Shown: positions 8,171-16,330 of the stretch, piece by piece
How the letters are laid out: each line of letters opens with the position of its first letter
Position numbering within the stretch: position 1 is the stretch's first letter
Assembly: GCA_017469785.1 (NCBI GenBank)
Contig: JAFUFU010000041.1
Coordinates: forward strand, 1-64,000
Reading direction: 5' to 3'
Origin: Treponema sp.
GTDB lineage: Bacteria > Spirochaetota > Spirochaetia > Treponematales > Treponemataceae
DNA length: 64,000 bases
Position numbers and translations under genes: made by a program
The notes under the pieces: model-generated
Databases searched by the model: none
Told to the model about the DNA's origin: nothing
Seen by the model: only the letters and a program-made list of their open reading frames with translations

Positions 8171-9829
8171 CTAGAAATAATACGGGCTGTCAAGGGGCGC
8201 GGCGATTCCCATCATCCCTTCAAGATAGCCGTTTTTTCGCTTTTTAGAATAGATTTCCGCATAAATCGCAGAATTGTCATCATTAAGTTTTACATTCCTG
8301 ATTTCAACAGGGTCATTTTCTGAAAATCCGGACTCATCGGCAACAGAGCCTTTAATTACCTCTTCGACCGAGTATTTTCTGGAGCTCGAAGTTGAGACAT
8401 GAAGCAAACGCATTCCGAAAATAGGAACAAAGGCCTTTGCCAGAACATCACCCTTGTAGATGTTATAGCCGGGACTTTCAGGACGGGCAGAGAGATATAT
8501 ATCCGTATCATGGAATTCATCATCTCCGTGCCGGTATTTTATTCTTATGATAGATTTAGCAGAGCATCGCATGAGAGCGTTCTGCATATCTTCAAGGCTT
8601 GTGATTTTTTGGCCGTCAGCCTCGACAATCAAATCTCCTACAAGGATTCTGGCTCGGCTTGCGCTCCCTCCAGGAAGCACATATTGAACCTCAAGGCCGG
8701 CATCTTTTCCAAACTCTTTTTTGGTGTGCCCGTAGCAGCCAAGCCAGGGATGAGAAATCTTACCGCCGGCGTACAAGGCAGGCAAAAGAGATTTCAAATA
8801 TTCAACAGGTATGGCAAAATTCAGGCCCTCAAACTGAAGCATTCCGGCAAAAACAATCGCCTGGACATTTCCATGAGAGTCGATACACGGGCCACCGGAA
8901 TTTCCCTGATTTACGGCGGCGTCAATCTGCATTACAGAGCCCAGAGTAAAAAGCTTACGGTCATTTGCGCTTACAATTCCACTGGTAAGGGTGCGTTCCA
9001 GGCCGACAGGTGAGCCAATCGCATAAATCTTATCACCCACATCCAAATCCGCGCTGGAACCAAGGGTAAACACATAGGGAGCGTCAACTTCGGTTTTTAA
9101 AAGCGCCAAATCGATTTCAGGATCATAGCCAATGACTTTTGCAGGAATGCGGGTATCAGAATCTTCCGCCAGTTTAATGAAGAGCCGCGAAAAAGCACCG
9201 TTTTTCTTGTCCACCAAATCCGAAATGACGTGATGATTCGTTACGATGTAACCATCCTTTGAAATGAAAAACCCGGAACCAATCACTCTGTCCGCATATA
9301 AAAGGCCGTTCTGAACTTTCGTCCCCTTATCAACCCAAATCGTAACAGTCCCGTTTACAAGCGAAGAGACTTTTTTGGCTGAATCATTCCCCTCGACATG
9401 CAGGCCGGGAACATTTTTCCTTGAAAGAGTCTCAAGCTCAGCAGAAGACTTCTTTATACGCGCAAGAGCCGGCGATGAAATAGATTCAAGAGACTTTGCG
9501 AGCCTGAGAGCATTGTACCAGTCCTCCGCTTCCAGGGCCTTGTCATATTCGTGGAGCACATTATCTTCGCATTTTGCAATCGTCTCTTCATCTTTTAAGA
9601 GATTTGCACGCCACAAAGCCTGAACCGAGTTTTTTTCAAGCAATTCCTCAATGCGTTTTCTTTCCTCGTTGCGAGCGTCTTCCTGTGTGTAATCAATATC
9701 AGAATAAATATTTTCAGGATCTTTCACTGAAAAACAGGCAGAAAATAGAAAAGAAATACATAAAAGAAGCAGGGCGACAGGAATCGCCTCATGCCCGATT
9801 TTTTTGCCAGTACCAAAATTTGCTTTCAT
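8171..9829 (-). CDS. HtrA-like trypsin-fold serine protease, putative lipoprotein
   Basis: A 552-residue protein starting with a signal sequence and lipobox (LLLCISFLFSAC, Cys near residue 31), so probably a periplasm-facing lipoprotein. The trypsin-fold catalytic triad is visible: His in YIVTNHHVISD, Asp in DPEIDLALLK and Ser in QGNSGGP. A PDZ-like part follows (GLEVQYVLPGGSASRARILVGDLIVEADGQKI). An unusual helical segment of about 120 residues separates lipobox and protease. It differs from the Do-type protease at 21464 and is better described as an HtrA relative. The ATG lies one nt after the stop of the upstream TPR gene, implying an operon and coupled translation. Confidence 0.88.
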   Translation of the reverse strand: MKANFGTGKKIGHEAIPVALLLLCISFLFSACFSVKDPENIYSDIDYTQEDARNEERKRIEELLEKNSVQALWRANLLKDEETIAKCEDNVLHEYDKALEAEDWYNALRLAKSLESISSPALARIKKSSAELETLSRKNVPGLHVEGNDSAKKVSSLVNGTVTIWVDKGTKVQNGLLYADRVIGSGFFISKDGYIVTNHHVISDLVDKKNGAFSRLFIKLAEDSDTRIPAKVIGYDPEIDLALLKTEVDAPYVFTLGSSADLDVGDKIYAIGSPVGLERTLTSGIVSANDRKLFTLGSVMQIDAAVNQGNSGGPCIDSHGNVQAIVFAGMLQFEGLNFAIPVEYLKSLLPALYAGGKISHPWLGCYGHTKKEFGKDAGLEVQYVLPGGSASRARILVGDLIVEADGQKITSLEDMQNALMRCSAKSIIRIKYRHGDDEFHDTDIYLSARPESPGYNIYKGDVLAKAFVPIFGMRLLHVSTSSSRKYSVEEVIKGSVADESGFSENDPVEIRNVKLNDDNSAIYAEIYSKKRKNGYLEGMMGIAAPLDSPYYF

Positions 9830-9830
9830 T

Positions 9831-11972
9831 TTATTCTTCCGTGCCAGAGTTTTTGACTTCTGGAATTTCCATTCCGAAAATCATTTTTTCAATACGGACG
9901 GCGAGAAATCGTTTTTTTTCAGATTCTTTACCGCCTTCCACTAATAAAGAAAAACCCTGTTCGGCAATTTGGTTAATTTCTTCACGAATAATTTTTTCAT
10001 CTTCCTGCGAGGAGCGTTTCATAATCCAGTAAAAATTCTCAGTCGCCCCTTTTTCAACAGCGAGTGTTTCATCCCCGTATTGAACAGCAACCGGAATTCC
10101 AGCGACCGAGGATACGGTGACAAGGGATTTCGTATGAGGCTGATAGAATTTCGCCTCTTCATGGAGTTTTCCGTCTGAGCCGGAAGGGTATTTTACATAC
10201 TGCACGTCCCATTCGCCATCTGCATCTGTATCCCACGAAGAAATTTTTCCAGGGATTTTTTCACCCTCAGTTGCAGGCAGATATTCTTCGGTAAAATCAA
10301 CGATAGTGTCTCCGTTGCGGTCTACGGTGATTTTCTTGACGTAGAAACCAGTTCCCTGAACAGGCGAGCCGAAGAGATTTGTCATAATCTGCATTTCATC
10401 ATTGGTTGAAATGAACTGTGTTTCTGTATCCTGGGAAAAGCCATAATACTCAGAAGTCTCGAACAGCCCGTCACCGTCACTGTCAAGTTTTCTTGATACG
10501 GGTATTCCCTTCTCAAACTGAGCCATGGCATAGATTTTGTCACCAACCGAATAGCTGGCAATCTGTGCGACACCGTTCAAAAGGCTCACCTGTATTACGG
10601 CGCCATCCCTTTCCTGAGAAGGAATTGAATAGCTCATGGCAGAGCGTAGCAAATCTTGCCCAGAAACGGGCTCAGATTCAGAGAGAACCGGAATAAAGAA
10701 ATCGAAATCAATACTTTCATAAATCGACTTATCCGGCGATACTTCAAACGAAGTCCAGGACAAGGTTTCTGCAATCAAGACAAAACGCAAATCTGCGTGA
10801 AGCGACTCCATTTTATAGGATGCGGCAGAAATGTATGGCCATGATGAATATTCAAGGTTAAGGGCATTTCTTGCAAGGGAAAGTTTTACAGGAACGCCAA
10901 AATCACACACGGCACTCCACTCATACTCATCATCCTGATTGGAATCGTAGGAGACAGATTCAGGCCGGCCCCGTTTGTATGAGACAGTGATATTCGGAAT
11001 CAAATCAAAGTCTGTGTCAATCAAAAGCGTGCCACTGTAAGAGTTCAGGTATTCTGAGAATTCCTGTTTAACATCGTCGGATTTCAAAAGCGCCGTGAAA
11101 TCTTCAAGCATGGAAAGAGACACCTCATTATCCGAGAACTGATAAAAATAATCCAGTGCGGCATCCTCGCTTAAAAGCCCGTTTTTGAGAGCTTCGACAG
11201 CATAAAGCGGAGATTTTCGACCTTTTGAATTGAAAGCTTTGAGCATCCTCGTCTTTTTCGCGCTGTCCGATGAAAAAACAGCTGCATAAATCTCAAGTTC
11301 CTCCTGAGGGTTCTTGTAAAGAGGAACCATGAGCGCAAAGGCGTCTGCAAGAGTCTGGGCTTCTTCAGACACAAGATTTTCTCTTCTGAGGATCTGATAC
11401 TCAAAGGCATAGAAAAGCTCGGCAAAGCGTGAGTCGGCTGGATAGACGCGACGAGCCGCATCAAGGCGGGAACGGGCTTTACTAATGCTTTCAATATCGT
11501 TAAGGCAATAATAGGCACGGGCCCGAATGTACTCAGCATCGGCAGAATAAATGAATGGCGCAGAATCAAGGACGGCAAGGGCCTGGGTGAACTGTCGCGT
11601 CCCGCACAAAATATCAGCGTACAAGATTCTTGCCGCATCACGATTGTAGTCAACCCACTCGGCTTCTGTGAGCGCCTTGACGATTTCGGGAAGGATTCTG
11701 GCTTTTTTATCGCCAAGATTCATTTGTGCAACCGCCTGAATATACCAAAGATCGGCAATTCCATCATCGTATGCAAGCCCCATTTTCGCATTGGAAGAAG
11801 CCTCATTCCACAATTTTTCAGAAGCATACTGTTTTGCAAGCTGTAAATAGCGCACGGCAGTACGGCGGTTTGCCATGGAAGCAGAGTTACCCCCGCTCTG
11901 GGCACCGACACAAAACAGGCAGAAATAAAAAAAATACAGACCTAGACACAAAGAAATTGCTTTTTTAGACAT
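9831..11972 (-). CDS. Exported TPR-containing protein of unknown function
   Basis: A 713-residue protein with an N-terminal signal peptide (KKAISLCLGLYFFYFCLFCVGAQS). Helical repeats of TPR type cover about residues 35-270 (for example RYLQLAKQYASEKLWNEASSNAKMGL and ARILYADILCGTRQFTQALAVLD). The second half is beta-rich and holds several acidic D-x-D-x-D segments (LDSDGDGLFETSEYYG, RNGDTIVDF, DTDADGEWDVQY) like calcium-binding or toxin-type repeats. It is probably periplasmic or surface-linked. It is co-transcribed with the HtrA-like lipoprotein (one-nt gap), suggesting a shared envelope quality-control role, which is inference. The ATG follows GAAGG by a normal distance. Confidence 0.75.
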   Translation of the reverse strand: MSKKAISLCLGLYFFYFCLFCVGAQSGGNSASMANRRTAVRYLQLAKQYASEKLWNEASSNAKMGLAYDDGIADLWYIQAVAQMNLGDKKARILPEIVKALTEAEWVDYNRDAARILYADILCGTRQFTQALAVLDSAPFIYSADAEYIRARAYYCLNDIESISKARSRLDAARRVYPADSRFAELFYAFEYQILRRENLVSEEAQTLADAFALMVPLYKNPQEELEIYAAVFSSDSAKKTRMLKAFNSKGRKSPLYAVEALKNGLLSEDAALDYFYQFSDNEVSLSMLEDFTALLKSDDVKQEFSEYLNSYSGTLLIDTDFDLIPNITVSYKRGRPESVSYDSNQDDEYEWSAVCDFGVPVKLSLARNALNLEYSSWPYISAASYKMESLHADLRFVLIAETLSWTSFEVSPDKSIYESIDFDFFIPVLSESEPVSGQDLLRSAMSYSIPSQERDGAVIQVSLLNGVAQIASYSVGDKIYAMAQFEKGIPVSRKLDSDGDGLFETSEYYGFSQDTETQFISTNDEMQIMTNLFGSPVQGTGFYVKKITVDRNGDTIVDFTEEYLPATEGEKIPGKISSWDTDADGEWDVQYVKYPSGSDGKLHEEAKFYQPHTKSLVTVSSVAGIPVAVQYGDETLAVEKGATENFYWIMKRSSQEDEKIIREEINQIAEQGFSLLVEGGKESEKKRFLAVRIEKMIFGMEIPEVKNSGTEE

Positions 11973-12007
11973 TAACGAACCTTCTCATTATTCTACCATA
12001 AAATAGC

Positions 12008-13429
12008 TTATTCTACAATCCAATTCTTAGAGCCGATATGAAAAGCCAGAAGAGCTTTAAGTCGGGAAGAATGCATATTTTCCGAAGGTGAAAGCTCCTC
12101 TACGGCAAGCACTCTGCCGCGCAAGGCCAGGGGGATTTTCCAGTCAGAAAGAATATCTGAAACTTTTTTCTGTGTACCACTGACTGTTTCGATTGAATCT
12201 CCAGGACATACAGAGCGAACGATAAAAGGCAAAGAACAGGAAAATGATATTTTTTCTGATTTCAGGGTAGAAAATTCCTGAGAATTCGTTCGCTCAAATT
12301 CCAGAAAAAGCCCGCCATCTTCTGAAAGGACGACGGTTGAAATCATAAGCCCATCAAATTCAAATTTTTCACCAGGGGCGTTGAAGAGAAAAGAAAACCC
12401 ACTCTCAATCGGAGCAGATTCCTCAGGACGGCCAGAGGAGACGGAAATCTCAAGGAATTCGTCATCAAGAAGAATGCTTACACCCTCAAAGGAAAGTGAC
12501 CTGCTTCCGAAAGATTTCCACGAGACAATTTCTTCAAAAAGGGAAAAAGGAAAGCGCCCGCCAAAGCCAGTTTCATTCAGGGCAGAAAAGAAAAGCCTGC
12601 GTTTCAGTGAATCATGGAGAGAAAAAAACAAATCACGGCGTATTTTTGAATGTCCTTTTCCATCACTTTCAAAAAAGAATTCTTTTGCCGACTCCCGGAT
12701 AAAATCCTCATCACAAGCCGACTTTTTCGCACCCATAAGAATTCCGTTCTGCCAGCCGGAAAAGTGCGCGTCAAGGAGCGGAACAAGCACATTCCTGATT
12801 CGGTTGCGAAGGAAAGCCGTGTCAGCGTTGGTTCCGTCTGTCCGCCAAGGCTGATTCTGCAAGCGAAGATAGTTTTCTATCTCTGTCCTTGGGATTTCCA
12901 GCAAAGGCCTGACATATAACCCGCGTTTTTTTCTGATTCCAGACATGCCCTCGCCGGCGCTTCCCTGTAAAAAACGCATGAGAAGGGTCTCCGCCTGATC
13001 ATTGCGGTTGTGCGCAAGGCATATAAACTGTATTTTTTCCCTTTCCACAAACGAAGAAAACGCGTCATAGCGGACTCCGCGGGCAACGGCCTCAAGGCTC
13101 TGATTAGTGCTTTTCGCCAGCCGCTCAATATTTCCTGATGGTATTTTCTCGACATGGCAACGAATATGACGGGCAGCGCACAAGTCACGCACGAAAAAAG
13201 CATCTCCCCCACTCTCCTCGTCAGAGCGGATTCCATGATCCACTGTTATGACACAAAGAGATTCAGCTCCAAAAATCTTATACAGTGAAAGCAGCATGGA
13301 TACAGAATCAGCACCGCCAGAAACAGCAAGTGCCAGAGGACTTGAGCCGGAAACAGAATCAGGATTAACTCCGCAGGATCGGAGTCCCTTGAGAACTTTA
13401 TTTTCAAAGGGAAGTAATTTTTTGTTCAT
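12008..13429 (-). CDS. tilS: tRNA(Ile)-lysidine synthetase
   Basis: A 473-residue protein. The PP-loop ATP-pyrophosphatase signature LAVSGGADSVSMLLSL is near residues 31-46. It is followed by the TilS signatures VDHGIRSDEESGGDAFFV, AHNRNDQAETLLMRFLQGS and RPLLEIPRTEIENYL. TilS converts C34 of the CAU-anticodon isoleucine tRNA to lysidine, so it reads AUA and not AUG; the gene is essential in most bacteria. The ATG at 13429 has no Shine-Dalgarno and lies a few nt past the T-tract of the rplY terminator, which is unusual. The C-terminal domain is less conserved but the length is normal. Confidence 0.95.
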   Translation of the reverse strand: MNKKLLPFENKVLKGLRSCGVNPDSVSGSSPLALAVSGGADSVSMLLSLYKIFGAESLCVITVDHGIRSDEESGGDAFFVRDLCAARHIRCHVEKIPSGNIERLAKSTNQSLEAVARGVRYDAFSSFVEREKIQFICLAHNRNDQAETLLMRFLQGSAGEGMSGIRKKRGLYVRPLLEIPRTEIENYLRLQNQPWRTDGTNADTAFLRNRIRNVLVPLLDAHFSGWQNGILMGAKKSACDEDFIRESAKEFFFESDGKGHSKIRRDLFFSLHDSLKRRLFFSALNETGFGGRFPFSLFEEIVSWKSFGSRSLSFEGVSILLDDEFLEISVSSGRPEESAPIESGFSFLFNAPGEKFEFDGLMISTVVLSEDGGLFLEFERTNSQEFSTLKSEKISFSCSLPFIVRSVCPGDSIETVSGTQKKVSDILSDWKIPLALRGRVLAVEELSPSENMHSSRLKALLAFHIGSKNWIVE

Positions 13430-13432
13430 AAA

Positions 13433-13466
13433 GCAAAAAAAATCCCCCGACGAATCAGGGGATTTC
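13433..13466 (-). terminator. Intrinsic terminator after rplY
   Basis: On the minus strand AAATCCCC, an about 10-nt loop and GGGGATTT form a stem followed by a run of eight T. It lies between the rplY stop (13483) and the tilS start (13429), leaving almost no leader for tilS. Confidence 0.8.
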
Positions 13467-13482
13467 CATTCACAGAGAATGA

Positions 13483-14034
13483 TTAGCGAGCCGGAGCAAC
13501 GCTTACCAATGAATCTTCTGCATTTGTAATAACAGTAACTTTATCACCCAAGTTCATGTCTTTTACGCGGAAGACATCGCCGATATTGACATTTGAGACA
13601 TCAATAACAATGCGAGCAGGAAGATCTTTTGGCAAAGCCTTAACTTTGACTTCCGGAACATGTTTTACCATGAAACCGCCCTTGAGAACGCCAGCCGGTG
13701 TACCCTGATACTGGATTTTGTAAGTGCGGACAACAGGTTTTGTGTTTGAAACAGCAAAGAAATCAGCGTGAAGAACTTCATCCTTAATGATATTGTACTC
13801 AGTATCACGGATGAAAGCATCGTATTTTTTGCCTTCAACATCAAGAGTTACGAGAGTTGTTGATGTGATAGAACGCCAAACCTTGTTGAACTGTACAGAA
13901 TCAACTGTGAGCGATGTTGCTTTTCCAGCCTCATCATATACGACGGCAGGGATACGACCTTCAGCACGAATTGCTCGCGCTGCCTTTTTACCAGTTTCTG
14001 AGCGTGTTTTTGCCTCAATAACCAACTGATCCAT
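13483..14034 (-). CDS. rplY: 50S ribosomal protein L25/Ctc
   Basis: A 183-residue protein with the L25 5S-rRNA-binding domain at the N terminus (LVIEAKTRSETGKKAARAIRAEGRIPAVVYDE) and the CTC-type C-terminal domain (FFAVSNTKPVVRTYKIQYQGTPAGVLKGG to the end). It binds 5S rRNA in the large subunit central protuberance. AGGAG sits about 8 nt before the ATG. A possible promoter (TTGCTT-16-TATATT) lies just upstream on the minus strand at about 14052-14079, though read-through from tRNA-Gln/spoVG is equally likely. It is followed by a strong terminator. Confidence 0.96.
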   Translation of the reverse strand: MDQLVIEAKTRSETGKKAARAIRAEGRIPAVVYDEAGKATSLTVDSVQFNKVWRSITSTTLVTLDVEGKKYDAFIRDTEYNIIKDEVLHADFFAVSNTKPVVRTYKIQYQGTPAGVLKGGFMVKHVPEVKVKALPKDLPARIVIDVSNVNIGDVFRVKDMNLGDKVTVITNAEDSLVSVAPAR

Positions 14035-14141
14035 TTAAGAACTCCTAAAATATATGAAAAAGCCTGATCGAAGCAAACGATTTGCTGTAGAAAGAAGTAC
14101 ACCCCATCGTTCATCACGCCAGAGCTTTTCCTAATATAAAA

Positions 14142-14214
14142 CTGGGCCGACAGGATTCGAACCTGTGGAATGATGGCACCAAAAGCCATTGTCTTACCGC
14201 TTGACGACGGCCCA
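14142..14214 (-). tRNA. tRNA-Gln (anticodon TTG)
   Basis: 73 nt on the minus strand, with acceptor stem TGGGCCG/CGGCCCA and G73 discriminator. The U1-A72 pair is typical of glutamine tRNA. The anticodon stem ATGGC/GCCAT closes loop TTTTGGT, giving anticodon TTG. The T arm ACAGGTTCGAATCCTGT is canonical. CCA is not encoded. It lies between spoVG and rplY on the same strand. Confidence 0.95.
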
Positions 14215-14242
14215 AAAATAAACAGTATCAAGAAGACTTTTA

Positions 14243-14524
14243 TTAGTCCTCGGCAGCACCGCTCTCGTCAAAATGCCCTGCATTGTACTCCGAAAGGATT
14301 TTATCCTGCAATGCATTTCGGAAATCAGCACTGATTGGATGAGCAACATCCTTATAATCGCCATTCGCAGTTTTTCGACTTGGCATGGCGATAAAAAGAC
14401 CAGACTGCCCCTCGATGACTTTTACGTTATGAACGACAAAGCAAGCATCAAAAGTTACAGTAACATAGGCCTTTAGTTTTCCCCCCGCAGTTACCTTACA
14501 GATTCTCAATTCAGTGACTTCCAT
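14243..14524 (-). CDS. spoVG: SpoVG family nucleic-acid-binding regulator
   Basis: A 93-residue protein matching SpoVG from end to end (MEVTELRICKVTAGGKLKAYVTVTFDACFVVHNVKVIEG, then FIAMPSRKTANGDYKDVAHPISADFRNALQDKIL). SpoVG homologues in Borrelia and Staphylococcus bind DNA and RNA and tune gene expression; the targets here are unknown. AAGGAAA precedes the ATG by seven nt. It sits 45 nt downstream of ispE and 28 nt upstream of tRNA-Gln, and is probably in one transcript with both. The acidic tail (HFDESGAAED) is unremarkable for the family. Confidence 0.96.
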   Translation of the reverse strand: MEVTELRICKVTAGGKLKAYVTVTFDACFVVHNVKVIEGQSGLFIAMPSRKTANGDYKDVAHPISADFRNALQDKILSEYNAGHFDESGAAED

Positions 14525-14569
14525 TTACAAATTTCCTTTTTTGTCATAAAAAATTTTATGCGCCGACGA

Positions 14570-15436
14570 CTAATGCGTCAGAACACACTTCCATTTTTTT
14601 TGGCATTTTAAGGCAGCCTTCTTTGCATCAGCTTCTGACTTAAAAACACCAAAAACTGTAGCACCTGACCCGGACATATCAGCCCAGTCAGCTCCACATT
14701 CCAAAACATCCCGAAGGGCTTGCCCTATCAAAGGATATTTATTGATAAGAACTGGAGTGAAGGAATTTGCAAATTTCCAAGCACCAATTAAACCGTAATA
14801 GAAACGCTTCAACTCCGAAAAATCAGGACAAGAAACCTCTAATCCCGATTCGTATGCTTTATCAACCAAGGAATATGCTTCTTTCGTTGAAGAATGAACC
14901 CCTGGAAAAACAAGCAAAAAACTTAGATCCGTTCTTGGCTCAATTGCCTCAACAATTTCACCGCGCCCGGAAACCAAGGCACATCCACGACCTTTTTGAA
15001 AGAATCCTGAATGCAAAAAAAAGAATACGTCACTTCCGACTTTTTCCGCGACAGCATCAGCGAGAGAATCAGTCAACTGAATCTCAGCTAAGTCAGCAAG
15101 CCCTTTTAACAGAGAAGCTCCGTCAGAAGAACCACCGCCCAAACCTCCGCCAGCAGGCAAAACCTTATTAAGTTCAATTTCGACGCCAAAATCAATATTC
15201 GTTTCAGCACAAAAAGCAGAATAAGTTTTCGTCAGTGTATTTTCCCGAGGAAGCAACATTTGTGCACAACTCACAACGCATTTTTTTTGTGGAATACGGT
15301 GAATACGCAACTCGTCGGAAAAATCAAGTGTCTGAAAAATACTTTCGATATTGTGGAAACCGTCTGCTCGTTTTTTAAGGACCCGAAGCCCTATATTCAC
15401 TTTTGCAGGAGCCGGTATGCACATATCAAAAGACAT
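14570..15436 (-). CDS. ispE: 4-diphosphocytidyl-2-C-methyl-D-erythritol kinase
   Basis: GHMP-kinase family enzyme of the non-mevalonate isoprenoid pathway, phosphorylating CDP-methylerythritol. The N-terminal PAPAKVNIGLRVLKKRADGFHNIES and the ATP loop LPAGGGLGGGSSDGASLLKGL are diagnostic. Near the C terminus, WADMSGSGATVFGVF is the third GHMP motif. The open frame extends to 15472, but that stretch contains the -35 and -10 boxes of a promoter, so it cannot be translated from this transcript. ATG 15436 (MSFDMC) or 15424 (MCIPAPAK) is the real start. Neither has a Shine-Dalgarno. The message would begin within a few nt of 15436, suggesting a leaderless mRNA. Confidence 0.93.
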   Translation of the reverse strand: MSFDMCIPAPAKVNIGLRVLKKRADGFHNIESIFQTLDFSDELRIHRIPQKKCVVSCAQMLLPRENTLTKTYSAFCAETNIDFGVEIELNKVLPAGGGLGGGSSDGASLLKGLADLAEIQLTDSLADAVAEKVGSDVFFFLHSGFFQKGRGCALVSGRGEIVEAIEPRTDLSFLLVFPGVHSSTKEAYSLVDKAYESGLEVSCPDFSELKRFYYGLIGAWKFANSFTPVLINKYPLIGQALRDVLECGADWADMSGSGATVFGVFKSEADAKKAALKCQKKWKCVLTH

Positions 15437-15444
15437 GTTTACAT

Positions 15445-15472
15445 AGTATACGCAAAAAAATCTAAAAGTCAA
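15445..15472 (-). promoter_or_regulatory. Sigma-70-type promoter of ispE
   Basis: On the minus strand TTGACT (15467-15472), 16-bp spacer, TATACT (15445-15450). The -10 box ends 8 nt before ATG 15436, leaving almost no untranslated leader. Confidence 0.8.
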
Positions 15473-15562
15473 GGATTATTCACATTCAGGGGAATAATTT
15501 TTCTTACCAGCCAATTTTCATCGAAAAAAAATATAAAAACAAAAAATCATGGCGAATTCTTA

Positions 15563-15609
15563 TTGACAGAAGAAGATTATAAATTTAAACTTCCTTGTCT
15601 TTGACAAGG
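15563..15609 (+). promoter_or_regulatory. Possible promoter and SD-sequestering hairpin for the acidic protein gene
   Basis: A consensus -35 TTGACA (15563-15568) is followed after 17 bp by a weaker TAAACT (15586-15591). A perfect 7-bp hairpin, CCTTGTC (15593-15599), TTT, GACAAGG (15603-15609), includes most of the AAGGA ribosome-binding site of the ATG at 15617. If transcription starts at about 15598, the hairpin would be cut; a more upstream start would keep it whole. Confidence 0.45.
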
Positions 15610-15616
15610 AATCATT

Positions 15617-15898
15617 ATGTTGATTAACGATGAAACGCTGAATAACACAAAAGTTATGGCTCTTGGTTTTTCATATACCGATGAGATAGATGAAAACTAC
15701 GAGGATTCAGGCGATGAGGATGATTTTGAATCGCTCGATGACAACACCCTTAACAAATTCGACGATGATATCTACGACGATACTATTGACGACGATGATA
15801 TGAACGTCTCCTACGATTCCGCATATACAGAAGATTACAACGATGCGTTAGCAGAAGACTACTCGGATGCTGACGACTATTCAGACTCTGATGACTAA
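15617..15898 (+). CDS. Very acidic small protein, function unknown
   Basis: A 93-residue protein with 36 acidic residues (28 Asp, 8 Glu), two Lys and no Arg. Acidic runs include DDFESLDD, FDDDIYDD and IDDDDM, and the tail repeats Tyr/Ser-Asp pairs (EDYSDADDYSDSDD). No family is recognised. Such composition is seen in DNA mimics, in RNA-polymerase delta-type tails and in calcium- or metal-buffering proteins, and none can be chosen here. AAGGA six nt upstream of ATG gives good initiation, though it lies in a hairpin. The gene stands alone between divergent ispE and convergent rsfS, on the opposite strand to its neighbours. Confidence 0.75.
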   Translation: MLINDETLNNTKVMALGFSYTDEIDENYEDSGDEDDFESLDDNTLNKFDDDIYDDTIDDDDMNVSYDSAYTEDYNDALAEDYSDADDYSDSDD

Positions 15899-15905
15899 CA
15901 AATCA

Positions 15906-15967
15906 GCAACGAGAAGCTTGCTGGCTCGATATTAACCACTAAAGCCTTCTCGCTGCATATTTTTTAT
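15906..15967. terminator. Bidirectional terminator between the acidic protein gene and rsfS
   Basis: Left arm GCAACGAGAAGC (15906-15917) pairs with GCCTTCTCGCTGC (15944-15956), followed by a T-run at 15957-15965 for plus-strand transcription. The two genes converge here. Confidence 0.6.
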
Positions 15968-16308
15968 CTTAATTTCTTTCCGCCGTGCCACAATTTTTCC
16001 AAATCGTAGAATTCACGGGCGTCTGCGCTCATCAGATGCACGACAACTGAACCTATATCAATCAAGTTCCAGTCATCACCAGATGGAGCCTTGTTGTGGG
16101 TAAGATGGATTTCCATATCGTTGTCCTTCACGTAATCCTTAATCTGTTTGGCAAGGCCCTGCCAGTGCGCGGAACTGTGAATGGTGGCAATCACAAAGAA
16201 ATCTGTCCAGGAATTCAATTCCGAGACATCAATAACCGAGACATTTTCTGCCTTTGAATCTTCAAGCAACTGTGCTATTTCGAGAGCATTTTCCTGTGCG
16301 GTTTTCAT
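15964..16308 (-). CDS. rsfS: Ribosomal silencing factor RsfS
   Basis: A 114-residue RsfS/YbeB/Iojap protein (ALEIAQLLEDSKAENVSVIDVSELNSWTDFFVIAT, then DWNLIDIGSVVVHLMSADAREFYDLEKLW). It binds L14 on the free 50S subunit and blocks subunit joining under nutrient limitation. It is the last gene of the minus-strand run rplU-prp-rpmA-obg-nadD-yqeK-LCP-rsfS. Only 22 nt separate it from the LCP gene, with an AGGAG-type site before the ATG. Confidence 0.96.
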   Translation of the reverse strand: MKTAQENALEIAQLLEDSKAENVSVIDVSELNSWTDFFVIATIHSSAHWQGLAKQIKDYVKDNDMEIHLTHNKAPSGDDWNLIDIGSVVVHLMSADAREFYDLEKLWHGGKKLR

Positions 16309-16330
16309 AAATTCTCCTGTTATAAGTAGA

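Noticed and set aside
8399..9013. 204-residue plus-strand frame
   Set aside because: Antisense shadow of the HtrA-like lipoprotein protease, whose catalytic triad is clear in the other strand.
13848..14231. 127-residue minus-strand frame across tRNA-Gln and rplY
   Set aside because: It runs through the tRNA gene and out of frame into rplY; not credible as a protein.
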